Shown one piece after another: positions 44,301-51,713 of a stretch of DNA of 64,000 nucleotides. The translations under genes were made by a program, and so were the position numbers. How positions within the stretch are numbered: the stretch's first letter is position 1; the number at the start of each line of letters is the position of its first letter. Under the pieces are notes generated by a model that saw nothing but the letters and a program-made list of their open reading frames with translations, did no database searches and was not told where the DNA came from. The DNA is from Massilia sp. NR 4-1 (GTDB lineage Bacteria > Pseudomonadota > Gammaproteobacteria > Burkholderiales > Burkholderiaceae_D), in the NCBI RefSeq assembly GCF_001191005.1, contig NZ_CP012201.1:434001-498000 (forward strand), given 5' to 3'.

Positions 44301-47300
44301 CAATGTCACGAAAAGCAATCCGGCTGGCGCCAGCGTGACGCACGCCCTGCTGCTCGAATATGACGTCAACGGCTTGCTGAAGAAGGAGACGATCGAACCG
44401 GGCACGCCCTTGCAGGTCGTGCTGACGCTGGACCGCAGCGGCAATGCCTTCGGCCTGGTGAACAAGCGTCTGCAATCCTGGCAAGACCCGCAAACCGGCG
44501 CCAGCACGCGGACCTTGCTGAGTGTCGGCTATGACCCGCGGGGCCGCTTTGCCCTCAGCAGCGCCAACGCCCTGGGGCATGCCGAGACGCGCAGCTTCTT
44601 CCCTGGCACGGGCGTGCAAAGCAGTTTGAAGGACGCCAACCAGTTGCTGACCCGCTGGACGGCCGATGGCTTTGGCCGCGTCACCAGCGAGCTGCGTCCG
44701 GACGGTAATGAAAGCCGCTATTACTACAAGGCCTGCCAGGGCGCTTGCCCGCGTGCGGCGGTTACCGCGTCCATCGTCGAAAACTACCATGGCGCGGACC
44801 GCATCTCGGTTCCCACCGTGTTCTATAGCGACAGCGCCGGCCATTCGGTGCGCAAACTGAGCTGGGGCTTCGACGGCCGCCAGATCATTCTGGAGCGCCG
44901 CTTCGACGAGCGTGGACGCCTGTATGAGGTGGATTATCCGCGCTATGCCAACGACCCGGCTTACCTGGCCAGCCGCCAGCTCTACGACGATCTGGACCGC
45001 GAAAAGGAACAGACCACCCTGGATGAAATCGGCCGCGAGCTGAAGTCCAGCACGCAATACCAGGGACAGGTACGGACCTTCGTCAACGCCAAGAACCAGC
45101 GCAGCGTGGAAACGCGCGATGCGCTTGGCCGGCTGGAAAAAGTGGAGGATGCCGGGCGCGGCATCACCAGCTACACCTATGACGGCTTTGGCAATGTGCT
45201 GACGACCACCGATCCCAATCTGAATGTGATTACGGTCGAATACGACCGCCTTGGCCGCAAGACCGATCTGCGCGACCCGGACCTGGGCTGGATCCATTAC
45301 GACGTGGACCCGGTGGGCCGGGTCTGGAAGCAGACCTCGCCGGTGCAGCGCGCCAAAGGCCAGTTCATACGCTTCGAATTCGACGCCATCGACCGCACCA
45401 CGGGCCGCTACGAGCCGGATCTGGAAAGCCATTGGAGCTATGACAGCGGCGATAAAGCCATCGGCAGGCTGTCCGAAGCCTATACGCTCAGGAACGGCAA
45501 CAAGGATTACCGCCGCCTGCATGCCTATGACGCCTTGGGCCGGAGCGGCACCGTCACGACGGTGCTGGGCGACGGCAATTATGTGGCGAGCACCGAGTAC
45601 GATGCCTGGAGCCGGGTGATCCGCCGCAACTACCAGCGCGGCAGCGCTGCGGTGAAGAGCTACGACCTGCGCTACAACAACAAGGACTATCTGGCCCGCG
45701 TCGAGCGCGCCGGGCTGGCCTTGTGGCAGGTGGATGAACAGGATGCGGCGCAACGCATTCTCACCGAGCGGCTGGGCAATGGCCTGGTGCAGAGCCATAG
45801 CTTCGATCCGCGCACGGCGCGGCTGCGCGATGGCATGCTGAAAACCGCCACCCAGCAGGTGCGCGCGCAGGACAGCTATCAGTACGACGTGCTGGGTAAT
45901 GTCAAGCAGCGCACCCAGTACTGGGATGCGGACGGCTTCATCGAAGACTTCGACTACGATGAGTTGAACCGCTTGAAATCGAGCCAGGTGGCGGGACGCG
46001 CGCAGCAAGTGTTCGGCTATGACAATGCGGGCGGCAATCTGAGCAGCAAGACGGGGCTGGGCAACTACCAGTATCCGCAGCAGGGAAGCGGCTCGATCCG
46101 TCCACACGCCGTGCAAAGCATCAGCGGTGTGCCGGGCACGTTCAGCTACGACATCAATGGCAATCTGCTGAGCGGCGCCGGCAAGCAATATACCTGGTTC
46201 AGCTTTAACAAGCCGAACACCGTCAGCAAGGGCGGCGTGACCAGCACCTTCGTCTATGGGCCGGAGCAGCAACGCACGCGGCAAGACCGCAGCGATGGGC
46301 TGGTGATTACTTACGGCGGCGCGCAGGAAAGCGAAAACCGCTCCGGCAGCGTGACCGTGAAGACGTACTGGCCGAATGGCGTGGGTCTGGAGCTCGACCG
46401 TCCGGATGGCTCCACGGAGCTGGTGTGGACGCATGAGGACCGATTGGGCAGCATCATCGCCTTGTCCAACAGCGATGGCGTGCTGAAAGAGAAGCTGGCC
46501 TACGATGCCTGGGGCAAGCGCCGCCAGCTCGATGGCAGCGCTACGCCGGACAATCTCGATGGGCAGGTCGATGAACGCGGCTTTACCGGTCACGAAATGC
46601 TGGACCAGCAGGATCTGGTGCACATGAACGGCCGCGTGTACGACCCCTTCACCGCGCGCTTCGCCAGTGCCGACCCGCATCTGCAAGATCCGCAGGATGG
46701 GCAGAACTATAACCGCTACAGCTATGTACTGAATAATCCGACCAATCTGGTGGATCCGAGCGGCTACGACGCGACCGTTTTTGTCTACGGCATGCGCATG
46801 CCGAGCAATTTGAGCGTTATCGGTGCCATGCAACAAGGCATGCAGTATTCGATTGGCGCGATGATGGACACGGTGCGCATGGCGCCGCAGACCATGCAGA
46901 CGGTGTACGTGACGACCAAGCGTATGGCCAAGACCTATGGCCCAGTGGTGGCACGCCACGTCGGCAAGCATGCGCTGCGTGGGGCGGCAGCAAGCTGGGT
47001 GCCGGTTGCCGGCGAAGTGATCGTCATTGGCCTGGGTGTGTATGGTATTTATGACGCCTACGGAGAAATTCGCGCCATTCACGCCAACAGTAAGAAAAAT
47101 CCCCTGGCATCCGATGGGAAGGGCGAAGAAGGCAAGGAAGCCGAAGAGGAAAAAGACGCTGCGGATAGTGGTGCCACAGGCGGAGAAAATACGGCAGAAG
47201 AATCAAAAGCCGATGATAAGGCCAAAGATGTCACCAAACGTCCTAGCCGAGTTCGCAAAGGAACAGAAAGATCGAATTGGGACAACGCCGAAAATGGCAC

Positions 47301-47499
47301 TAACGGCGGGAAAAAATGTCCGACCTGCGACAAAGAGGTAAACTCTCCGCCGAACTCGAAGAATAAGGACTGGGACAATGACCATGATCCTAAATGGAGC
47401 GAGCGCGATTTGAAGGGGATGGATCGCAAAGGCGTTCTTAACGAGTACAACCGGAATACGCGCTTGCGCTGCGTCAACTGCAATAGAAGCGATAACTAA
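38389..47499 (+). CDS. Giant exported LCCL/FW/SpvB-TcdB/RHS polymorphic toxin with HNH-type tip
   Basis: A 3036-residue secreted protein. Signal peptide 1-24 (cleavage after AAQA). LCCL-like domains at about 29-114 and 240-329; NBR1/FW-type Ig domains at about 125-234, 335-447 and 452-566; Ig-like modules to about 1000; SpvB/TcdB N-terminal-like region from 1002 (LPGSLQVGNDGSAQY); FG-GAP-like repeats near 1325, 1406 and 1594 (LNGDGRDDLIV, VNGDGLTDFIYG); TcdB middle about 1755-1890; RHS/YD repeats to about 2680; RHS core about 2685-2794 ending NPTNLVDPSGYD. The variable tip (2795-3036) has a hydrophobic stretch and an HNH-like zinc nuclease: C2977-x2-C2980, DNDHDP (2995-3000) and C3028-x2-C3031. 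An immunity gene follows by one base. Confidence 0.85.
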   Translation: MIIARAFHLLFALLIVLFAGAAQAVSQECLNQTPASGTYTASRSGGTVWGTNQFGYTTDSNISMALLHSGLVAEGASANITITPLDTKSNFPGSTANGVTSSSYSSSWCAMQLALAAPPPRTGTNGAEFVSQTVPSTMVAGQRYSVTVVMKNSGTSTWTTQRKHLLGAQNPQDNQIWSLGRAPLPASVAPGQTASFTFDVAAPATPGSYNFQWRMVEEYWEWFGATTPNVAVTVTAPNDQCTSQLPAKGTYTASRSGGTVWGTKEFGYTTDSNISMALLHSGLLAEGASGVVTFSSLGSKSNFPGSTANGVTSSSYSSSWCAMSIAVAPVERGVNQAEFVSQSVPTSMLIGQSYTVSITMKNTGTSTWTAARKHLLGSQNPQDNRIWRSPERVELPSSIAPGQTATFNFEVTAPKTAGTYNFQWRMLEDLVEWFGATTPNLSINVATSASGNGATFVSQSVPLSMRAGQPYNVAVTLLNTGTSTWSEAQAYRLGAQNPQDTQIWNVVGRAYLSGSVAPGERGTFTIPITAPRKPGSYNFQWRMLREFYEWFGDKTPNLAIAVADGPGPTAALTASPTNVRVSGSNSATITVNGSGSGSVVTLLELFVDSGKGYGAAVRSTSGSAGSLSLNTSISLPAGVHHLKLRSTDSSGVPTDSLPLTVNVTNSALLGAISGIRVNAANRPELFGWTCQAGVAAGLNYQVLLDDPMPKAGVQPLTSGVANVASEADNAAIQAQCGTPGAGHHFVVDLGSYVNQYADRPLYVYVLNAAGDLSASLPCPDNSCTMPGSMRIGMSAPNEGDRYPAPATVFMRAVISAGDGSYDEVAFNFNGEWIAGAPDSAAGAYYANKADVPAGSYTVYAKVRDGNTTLYTTKRQISVGASGVSLALNSPSNGGSATAGSPLSLRATASGTTSSVRSVKFYASGALIANGTASGDIWNASWTPLQANSYQIVAQAFDGSGVKLAESAPATVSVSNGGSSSAQPLPVAVDVPHLGAPDAGTLPGSLQVGNDGSAQYTVALPVPPGTAGMAPALSLTYSSTAGNGLVGLGWTLQGLSQIHRCAKFIARDGIAGRVSFGPSDRLCLDGQRLLRADGGNPGSDLNAQDSAYWAAGAVYRTEQESFVRVTRLGNGGFKAEHKDGRLSYYGIDAGSAIAAQGRSDGQVLLWALARTEDRLGSYISLDYNQDAGTGEFSPRQIRYGGNSAAGLAPDLAVRFSYEARGDVQLLYTAGSRTDLRSRLSHVQTFIGTAADGSGGTLVRDHQIHYVESGGSGRSLVDWMQASAIHPVTGVLEYLPKTLFESGAAAVPSFAPVPGIVPFALPAIGRVDADQLQGDFDGSGRTSFIAVKGQGCGQPGEPNCVAFPNSYDGRLTGELRIRQSDGRIYDRKLNIAAMNITTNPVNGISSIMVGDLNGDGRDDLIVQNAARSQWGVCLNQPLADGSIDFNCMQGHSGEPTLADLRNDRRTHLISKFDASGQASDCFFEGTGIRCQPLVLKELPSLPDGSGRLLTLDFFKPKGINLSREGMSDLYSTWETTVPAANPSNPYTQQCDGGRCWPVDVMTGATACFNGQSEFACQSLFLSRSVGHDSAWVDSGIGIGDVNGDGLTDFIYGRGGATPGTYLCLSKENGTDCRLDTSLEGYLDPAWPDKSNLVHAKIGDFLGDGTTRLLVSLYPSTRWPNDPAVKDPKAMLCRYTGNGFTCQRFVYSEAADRKNQAVFLNNSGVPMFLVKSGTKVDGKDVMSAVTLAVAPSQDRLIRVTNGLGQVEEVDYARGDDAAVYSRTAQVDGRAIVPVYPQMGAVTGTMVKQLRSANGQGGWLRNNYRYEGAMQDAWGRGSLGFTKVVDSDAQSQMSTTSVMHQFFPFIGRAERTQVVSSAGVMVSDIRNSYAQTPMSFTSGTNGVFVYPDASTVIRKDLDGSEISTVGTNSYYTDGWGNLTRQTVLSSVAGRSYGTTTVNTYKNDSNAWLLGLLETSNVTKSNPAGASVTHALLLEYDVNGLLKKETIEPGTPLQVVLTLDRSGNAFGLVNKRLQSWQDPQTGASTRTLLSVGYDPRGRFALSSANALGHAETRSFFPGTGVQSSLKDANQLLTRWTADGFGRVTSELRPDGNESRYYYKACQGACPRAAVTASIVENYHGADRISVPTVFYSDSAGHSVRKLSWGFDGRQIILERRFDERGRLYEVDYPRYANDPAYLASRQLYDDLDREKEQTTLDEIGRELKSSTQYQGQVRTFVNAKNQRSVETRDALGRLEKVEDAGRGITSYTYDGFGNVLTTTDPNLNVITVEYDRLGRKTDLRDPDLGWIHYDVDPVGRVWKQTSPVQRAKGQFIRFEFDAIDRTTGRYEPDLESHWSYDSGDKAIGRLSEAYTLRNGNKDYRRLHAYDALGRSGTVTTVLGDGNYVASTEYDAWSRVIRRNYQRGSAAVKSYDLRYNNKDYLARVERAGLALWQVDEQDAAQRILTERLGNGLVQSHSFDPRTARLRDGMLKTATQQVRAQDSYQYDVLGNVKQRTQYWDADGFIEDFDYDELNRLKSSQVAGRAQQVFGYDNAGGNLSSKTGLGNYQYPQQGSGSIRPHAVQSISGVPGTFSYDINGNLLSGAGKQYTWFSFNKPNTVSKGGVTSTFVYGPEQQRTRQDRSDGLVITYGGAQESENRSGSVTVKTYWPNGVGLELDRPDGSTELVWTHEDRLGSIIALSNSDGVLKEKLAYDAWGKRRQLDGSATPDNLDGQVDERGFTGHEMLDQQDLVHMNGRVYDPFTARFASADPHLQDPQDGQNYNRYSYVLNNPTNLVDPSGYDATVFVYGMRMPSNLSVIGAMQQGMQYSIGAMMDTVRMAPQTMQTVYVTTKRMAKTYGPVVARHVGKHALRGAAASWVPVAGEVIVIGLGVYGIYDAYGEIRAIHANSKKNPLASDGKGEEGKEAEEEKDAADSGATGGENTAEESKADDKAKDVTKRPSRVRKGTERSNWDNAENGTNGGKKCPTCDKEVNSPPNSKNKDWDNDHDPKWSERDLKGMDRKGVLNEYNRNTRLRCVNCNRSDN
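38473..39732 (+). repeat. Intragenic tandem LCCL-FW duplication
   Basis: Unit 1 (about 38473-39096) and unit 2 (about 39109-39732) each encode one LCCL-like and one FW-type Ig domain. Runs such as TATACCGCCAGCCGTTCCGG and GGCTACACCACCGATTCGAA recur unchanged in both at the DNA level, showing recent duplication or gene conversion rather than only domain shuffling. Confidence 0.75.
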
Positions 47500-47500
47500 A

Positions 47501-48067
47501 ATGCCAAGATCGGTAACTGAACATCTCGAACATTATCTCGGCGAGATTTGCTATGGCTGGTCTGACGACAGGAGCGTTCATGCGTTTCAAGTCGTCAGTT
47601 TCAAAGACCAGCCAGTAGAGGGTATTGTGACTTACTCGACGCTTGGTTTGAGCGAGATGGAGCTGGCTTTACCGCGAGGGAGCCAGATTCGACAGGAATT
47701 GGTTTTGTCCGCCCATGAGTCTATTCCTGCGGAGGAAATTGTTCATCTTCTGCTTACCTGCGCCGAGCGTCTCGGGAAGCGTGGCAAGGCCGTGCTCAGA
47801 GGCGAGGTAATTGACCTATCCCGTCCACTGGTTCGGGGCGCTACAACAAGGGCAGTTTATGCGACCAACCCCACGCCTTTTGACGACGGCTTCGCTGAGT
47901 TCTCTCATGTAAATCCGCCGGTCATTTTTGTGCTGCTGGTGCCAGTCACCGCTGCTGAGGCGAAGCTTATCGGTGAGGAGGGGTGGAGCCGTTTTGAGGA
48001 CTGGCTGGAAGTCCAGGATCCGGATATCTGGGACTTGTCGCGTACTGTGGAGGTATGCAGGCCTTGA
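47501..48067 (+). CDS. SUFU-family immunity protein
   Basis: A 188-residue soluble protein in the suppressor-of-fused superfamily: the YSTLGLSEMEL, LPRGSQIRQELVLSAHES, VIFVLLVPVTAAEAKLIGEEGW and FEDWL blocks match the SUFU fold used widely by bacteria as immunity proteins for nuclease-tipped polymorphic toxins. Its ATG follows the toxin stop by one base, so the pair is coupled, and its GC content, like the toxin tip, is lower than the rest of the giant gene. It should neutralise the HNH-like tip in the cytoplasm of the producer. Confidence 0.8.
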   Translation: MPRSVTEHLEHYLGEICYGWSDDRSVHAFQVVSFKDQPVEGIVTYSTLGLSEMELALPRGSQIRQELVLSAHESIPAEEIVHLLLTCAERLGKRGKAVLRGEVIDLSRPLVRGATTRAVYATNPTPFDDGFAEFSHVNPPVIFVLLVPVTAAEAKLIGEEGWSRFEDWLEVQDPDIWDLSRTVEVCRP

Positions 48068-48086
48068 GCGTGGCTCCAGCCTAGTG

Positions 48087-48120
48087 CCTGTCCGATTGGG
48101 GGGGAGCCCAATCGGACGGG
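48087..48120. terminator. 14-bp hairpin after the immunity gene
   Basis: CCTGTCCGATTGGG (48087-48100) pairs with CCCAATCGGACGGG (48107-48120), with one G-U pair and a GGGGAG loop. It lies between convergent genes. The core CCGATTGGG is also seen in the minus-strand reading of 27562-27582 (CCTGTGTCCGATTTGGGGTC), hinting at a dispersed intergenic motif. Confidence 0.6.
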
Positions 48121-48138
48121 AACTGGGCTGGAGAGGTT

Positions 48139-48765
48139 TCAGGATTGGCGGCGGCGCAGGAAGGCCAGCAGGCCGAGGCCGGCCAGCAGCAGGGCGGGCG
48201 TGGCGGGTTCGGGCACGGCGCTGACGTTGCCCAGCGCGACATCGGTGATGCCGGCCAGGTAGCCATCGCCCTGGCTGCGCAGCTCGAAGCCGGTGAAGTA
48301 TTCGCCGGCGGTGGCGCGGAAGCCGAGGAAGCCGAAACGGTTGCTGCCATCCGGCAGGACCAGGCCTTTGAAGTGGTAGCTGGCCAGATTGGTCGTGATA
48401 CTCAGGTCCACGGTGCCGGCGTTGACGGCGGCGTCGAAGCCAAACAGGGTGTAGGACTGGGCGATGCTGCCGCTGATCGGCGACCAGTATTCGTTGCTCA
48501 TCACGGGACGCAGGCTGCCGATGCCGAAGGCGGCGCCGCTGCCGACGACCAGGTTTTCATCCGATACATAGCTCACATCGCCGCGCGTGAAGCCGTGGCC
48601 GGGATAGTTGTAGCTGCCGGCGAAGTCGTCGAAGTTGCTGCTTTGGCTGATTTTGCCGAGGTTATGGAAGCCGCCGCGCTGTTCGATGCGCAGCACGTCC
48701 GCCTGGGCGCTGGCGGCGCACAGCAGCAGGGCGAGGACGGTGGTTTTGAAGAAGTGTTTCGTCAT
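48139..48765 (-). CDS. PEP-CTERM sorting-domain exported protein
   Basis: A 208-residue secreted protein. The signal peptide is TKHFFKTTVLALLLCAASAQA and the C-terminus is VPEPATPALLLAGLGLLAFLRRRQS, a canonical PEP-CTERM sorting tail: Pro-Glu-Pro, hydrophobic helix, Arg cluster. Between them is a beta-rich domain with several NxS and GYxxG-like repeats. PEP-CTERM proteins are processed by an exosortase (not in this window) and tied to exopolysaccharide/surface matrix. Start 48765 chosen at the signal-peptide Met. It lies 14 bp downstream of the phospholipase gene on the same strand. Confidence 0.85.
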   Translation of the reverse strand: MTKHFFKTTVLALLLCAASAQADVLRIEQRGGFHNLGKISQSSNFDDFAGSYNYPGHGFTRGDVSYVSDENLVVGSGAAFGIGSLRPVMSNEYWSPISGSIAQSYTLFGFDAAVNAGTVDLSITTNLASYHFKGLVLPDGSNRFGFLGFRATAGEYFTGFELRSQGDGYLAGITDVALGNVSAVPEPATPALLLAGLGLLAFLRRRQS

Positions 48766-48779
48766 TTCGAATATTCCAT

Positions 48780-51476
48780 TCAGGTGATGGTGAAGGCGAC
48801 CGGGCCGCCCAGGACGCTGTAGCCGTCGTTGTAGAGCAGCCATGCGGTGTAGCTGCCGGGAGCCAGCGTGCTGGTGTCGAAGCGCGCGCCGCCGCTGGTC
48901 TGCGTGACGTATTGCCACAGCAGGGAGCCGGTGGCGCCAGGTGCGCTGCCCGCGCGGTACAAGCCGATCCAGTTCTTGACACTGGCGCGCGATGCCGGAA
49001 TGGCGAAATCGAATACGGCCTGCGTGCCGCGCGCCACCGATGGCGTGGTGGTGACGAAATGGGTGACGCCGAAATTGACCGCATCGCCCAGCGCCGTGTA
49101 GCCGCCGCGCTGGAAGTACCAGGCTGTGTACTCGCCCACCGCTAGCGTGGCGGTGTTGAAATTCAGGCTGCCGCTGGCGCCTGGCGCATAGGCCGAGAGC
49201 AGGGCGGGTTTGGCGGCGCTTGGCGTGACGCCAGCGGCGTAGATGCCGATCCAGTTCTGCGCATCGGCCTTGCCGCCAGGGGCGGCGTAGTTCATCGTCA
49301 GCGTGGCGCCGCGCTGCACGATCTGCGCGCTGGCGCTGAGCGCAATGCGGCGGCTGTTGGTGCCGATCACGGGATCGGTGCGCGAAGCCATGCCGGTTTC
49401 GACGTGGCCCGCCACGCGGCGCAGGAACTGCGCGTCGGCATCGCTGGTGATGCTGTAGTCGTACCAGCCAAAGCTGCTGGAAAGGACGCAGCTGAGGCGT
49501 AATTGCTGGCCCGCTGCCACCGTGTAGCTGGCGGCGGCCGCGCCGTAGGCATTATCGCCCAGGGTGAAGCTGCAAGCCTTACCGCCTTCCAGATTGGAAA
49601 GCGTGATCTCGATATTGCCCTTGGCGCTGTCGTAGTTGACCAGCACCTCCGGCTTGGCGCTGCCGGCTGCGAGGAAGCCGCCCGCCAGTTCGCGCAGATA
49701 GCCGTTCGGTCCCGTTACTGCCAGGTGGTAGGCGTTGCCGCTCCAGTTCCACACCTCCTTCTCGATCTTCTTGCCCGCTTCCACTGTGTAATGCCAAGGA
49801 CCATCCGTGCGCAGCCGCGAATACACGGCGAAGGCGGCGCCGGCCTGGCCCTGGTTGATGAAGGACAGTTCCACCTGGCGGCTGCCGGCGACCCGCGCCG
49901 GCGAGTGCAGCGCATAGGGCAGGGCGCAGGCGTACTTGGTGCGCGTGACGGTGCGGCACGGTTCCTGCAGGGGCAGGCTTTGCACGGCGGGCGGCATGGG
50001 GTAGGGCTTGCCCGACACCAGCTGGTACTCGGTGTTTTTCGGCACGCTGGCCGGCCAGCTGCTGTTCGGCGTGCGGAAGTCGAAGGCCGAGGTCATATCG
50101 CCGCAGACGGCGCGGCGCCATGGCGAGATATGTTCGGCGGTGACGGCGGCGCGGTTCTTCTTCAAGCCCACGCTCAGCCACTCTTCCAGGAAGCGCAGCT
50201 TGGAGGTATGATCGAACAGCTGCGAGCAGACGCGGCCGCCCTTGCTCCACGGCGAAATCACCAGCATCGGCACGCGCGGACCAAGGCCGACCGGCACGCC
50301 GTTATAGTTTTCGTATGCGCCGATATCGGCCAGGGTGGTGCGGCCCATATTCGTATTCAGCGGCGCGACGGGCGGCGGCATATGGTCGAAGAAGCCATCG
50401 TTCTCGTCGTAGGTGAGCAGGAACACCGTCTTGGACCACACCTCGGGATTGGCCACCAGGGCCGCCAGCAGGCGTGCCGTCAGGTTCTCGCCCGCATTGG
50501 GAGAGTTGGGCGAGTGTTCGGTGAAGTCGTTCGGCGCGCAGATCCACGATACCTGCGGCAGGCGGTTATTGCGCACATCCTCGGCGAATTCGTTGACCAG
50601 CCACTGGCCCTTGGTGCCGCGCGAGTTGGCCTCGTTGGAACCAGCGGCCAGGGCGCGGCCCTTGCGGTAGAGCGGGCTGTCCGGCGACAGGCGGCTGCCG
50701 TCCGGGTTGACGCGGAAGTTCTTGAAGTAGGCCAGGTAGTTGTCGCCGTAGTTGTCCCATTCCTGGTAGACCTTCCAGCTGACGTTGTTCGCTTCCAGCA
50801 CTTCGGCATAGGTGCGCCAGTTCGGCGCGCCGGCGGTGACGGCGGAGGAAATATCGTCGCGCGCCGGATCGTTGTTGTAGTAGCCGGCGCTGCTGATGTT
50901 ATACAGCTTGCCCATGGCGCCCAGCCAGTTGCGGTTGGTGCCGCTCAGCGAATACATGCGGTTTGGATCGGTGGCGCCGAAGATCGAGCAGTGATAGGCG
51001 TCGCAGATGGTGAAGGCGTCGGCCAGCGCGTAATAGAAGGGAATGTCGCCGCGGTCGAAGTAGCCCATGCACTGCGGAGTTTTCTTCGGCACCCAGGCAT
51101 CCCAGTTCTGCCAGGCCTGCTGCGAGCCTTTCCACGAATGGTCGGTGCCGAGCGAGAGGGCGCTGGTGTTCTTGGCGTCGAAGTGGAAGGGCAGCACCGG
51201 GCTGCCGCCGGCGTCGGGCTGGAACCAGACCGGTTTCCCGCTGGGCAGGGTGATGGCGCGTGGGTCGTCGTAGCCGCGCACGCCGGGCAGGCAGCCGAAG
51301 TAGTGGTCGAAAGAGCGGTTTTCCTGCATGAAGATGACCACATGCTCGACGTCGGCCAGGGTGCCGGTGACGTTGTTGGCGGGGACGGCGAGCGCTTCGC
51401 GGATCAGATCGGGAAACAGGGTGCTGGCGGCGCTGGCCGAGGCCAGGCTGAGGAACTTGCGGCGGCTGGTGGACAT
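48780..51476 (-). CDS. plcN: Tat-exported phosphocholine-specific phospholipase C
   Basis: An 898-residue secreted phospholipase. It starts MSTSRRKFLSLASA, a Tat signal, and continues into the phosphoesterase (AcpA/PLC-N) domain with ENRSFDHYFGCLPG and the active-site HHSIFGATDPNR-type block; DYDENDGFFDHMPPP is the second metal-binding segment. A DUF756-type C-terminal domain follows from about residue 520. Beyond the usual about 700 residues there are two extra beta-sandwich repeats carrying WIGIYAAG and WIGLYRAG (about 700-898). Hydrolyses phosphatidylcholine/sphingomyelin. Pseudomonas homologues use the type II pathway after Tat export. Start 51476 chosen at the twin-arginine Met. Confidence 0.87.
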   Translation of the reverse strand: MSTSRRKFLSLASASAASTLFPDLIREALAVPANNVTGTLADVEHVVIFMQENRSFDHYFGCLPGVRGYDDPRAITLPSGKPVWFQPDAGGSPVLPFHFDAKNTSALSLGTDHSWKGSQQAWQNWDAWVPKKTPQCMGYFDRGDIPFYYALADAFTICDAYHCSIFGATDPNRMYSLSGTNRNWLGAMGKLYNISSAGYYNNDPARDDISSAVTAGAPNWRTYAEVLEANNVSWKVYQEWDNYGDNYLAYFKNFRVNPDGSRLSPDSPLYRKGRALAAGSNEANSRGTKGQWLVNEFAEDVRNNRLPQVSWICAPNDFTEHSPNSPNAGENLTARLLAALVANPEVWSKTVFLLTYDENDGFFDHMPPPVAPLNTNMGRTTLADIGAYENYNGVPVGLGPRVPMLVISPWSKGGRVCSQLFDHTSKLRFLEEWLSVGLKKNRAAVTAEHISPWRRAVCGDMTSAFDFRTPNSSWPASVPKNTEYQLVSGKPYPMPPAVQSLPLQEPCRTVTRTKYACALPYALHSPARVAGSRQVELSFINQGQAGAAFAVYSRLRTDGPWHYTVEAGKKIEKEVWNWSGNAYHLAVTGPNGYLRELAGGFLAAGSAKPEVLVNYDSAKGNIEITLSNLEGGKACSFTLGDNAYGAAAASYTVAAGQQLRLSCVLSSSFGWYDYSITSDADAQFLRRVAGHVETGMASRTDPVIGTNSRRIALSASAQIVQRGATLTMNYAAPGGKADAQNWIGIYAAGVTPSAAKPALLSAYAPGASGSLNFNTATLAVGEYTAWYFQRGGYTALGDAVNFGVTHFVTTTPSVARGTQAVFDFAIPASRASVKNWIGLYRAGSAPGATGSLLWQYVTQTSGGARFDTSTLAPGSYTAWLLYNDGYSVLGGPVAFTIT

Positions 51477-51713
51477 CACTCTTCCTAAGATTGCGTGGGC
51501 GGGGGCATCCTTCCGTGCTGAACATAGCGATTTGCTAGCCAGCCCGGAAAGTTGTCGCAATCATATCGGCCGATTGTGACCGGGATATTTCATCGTCAAT
51601 CGTGCGCCCGCTCTGCGGCGATCGAGAATATTTATTTGAAAGTGACAATGTGTGAGGAAGGTGCGGCCTGGTTTCTCGTAAGATCGCCTGCATTCCATGT
51701 TGAGGAAATACCA

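Noticed and set aside
40993..47082. A 2029-residue open frame on the minus strand opposite the giant RHS gene
   Set aside because: Composition is typical of an antisense GC-rich shadow; no domain, no signal and complete overlap with a well-supported gene.
28832..48067. Type VI secretion association for the RHS toxin
   Set aside because: No VgrG, Hcp, PAAR or Eag chaperone nearby, and the RHS protein has a Sec signal peptide, which T6SS effectors lack.
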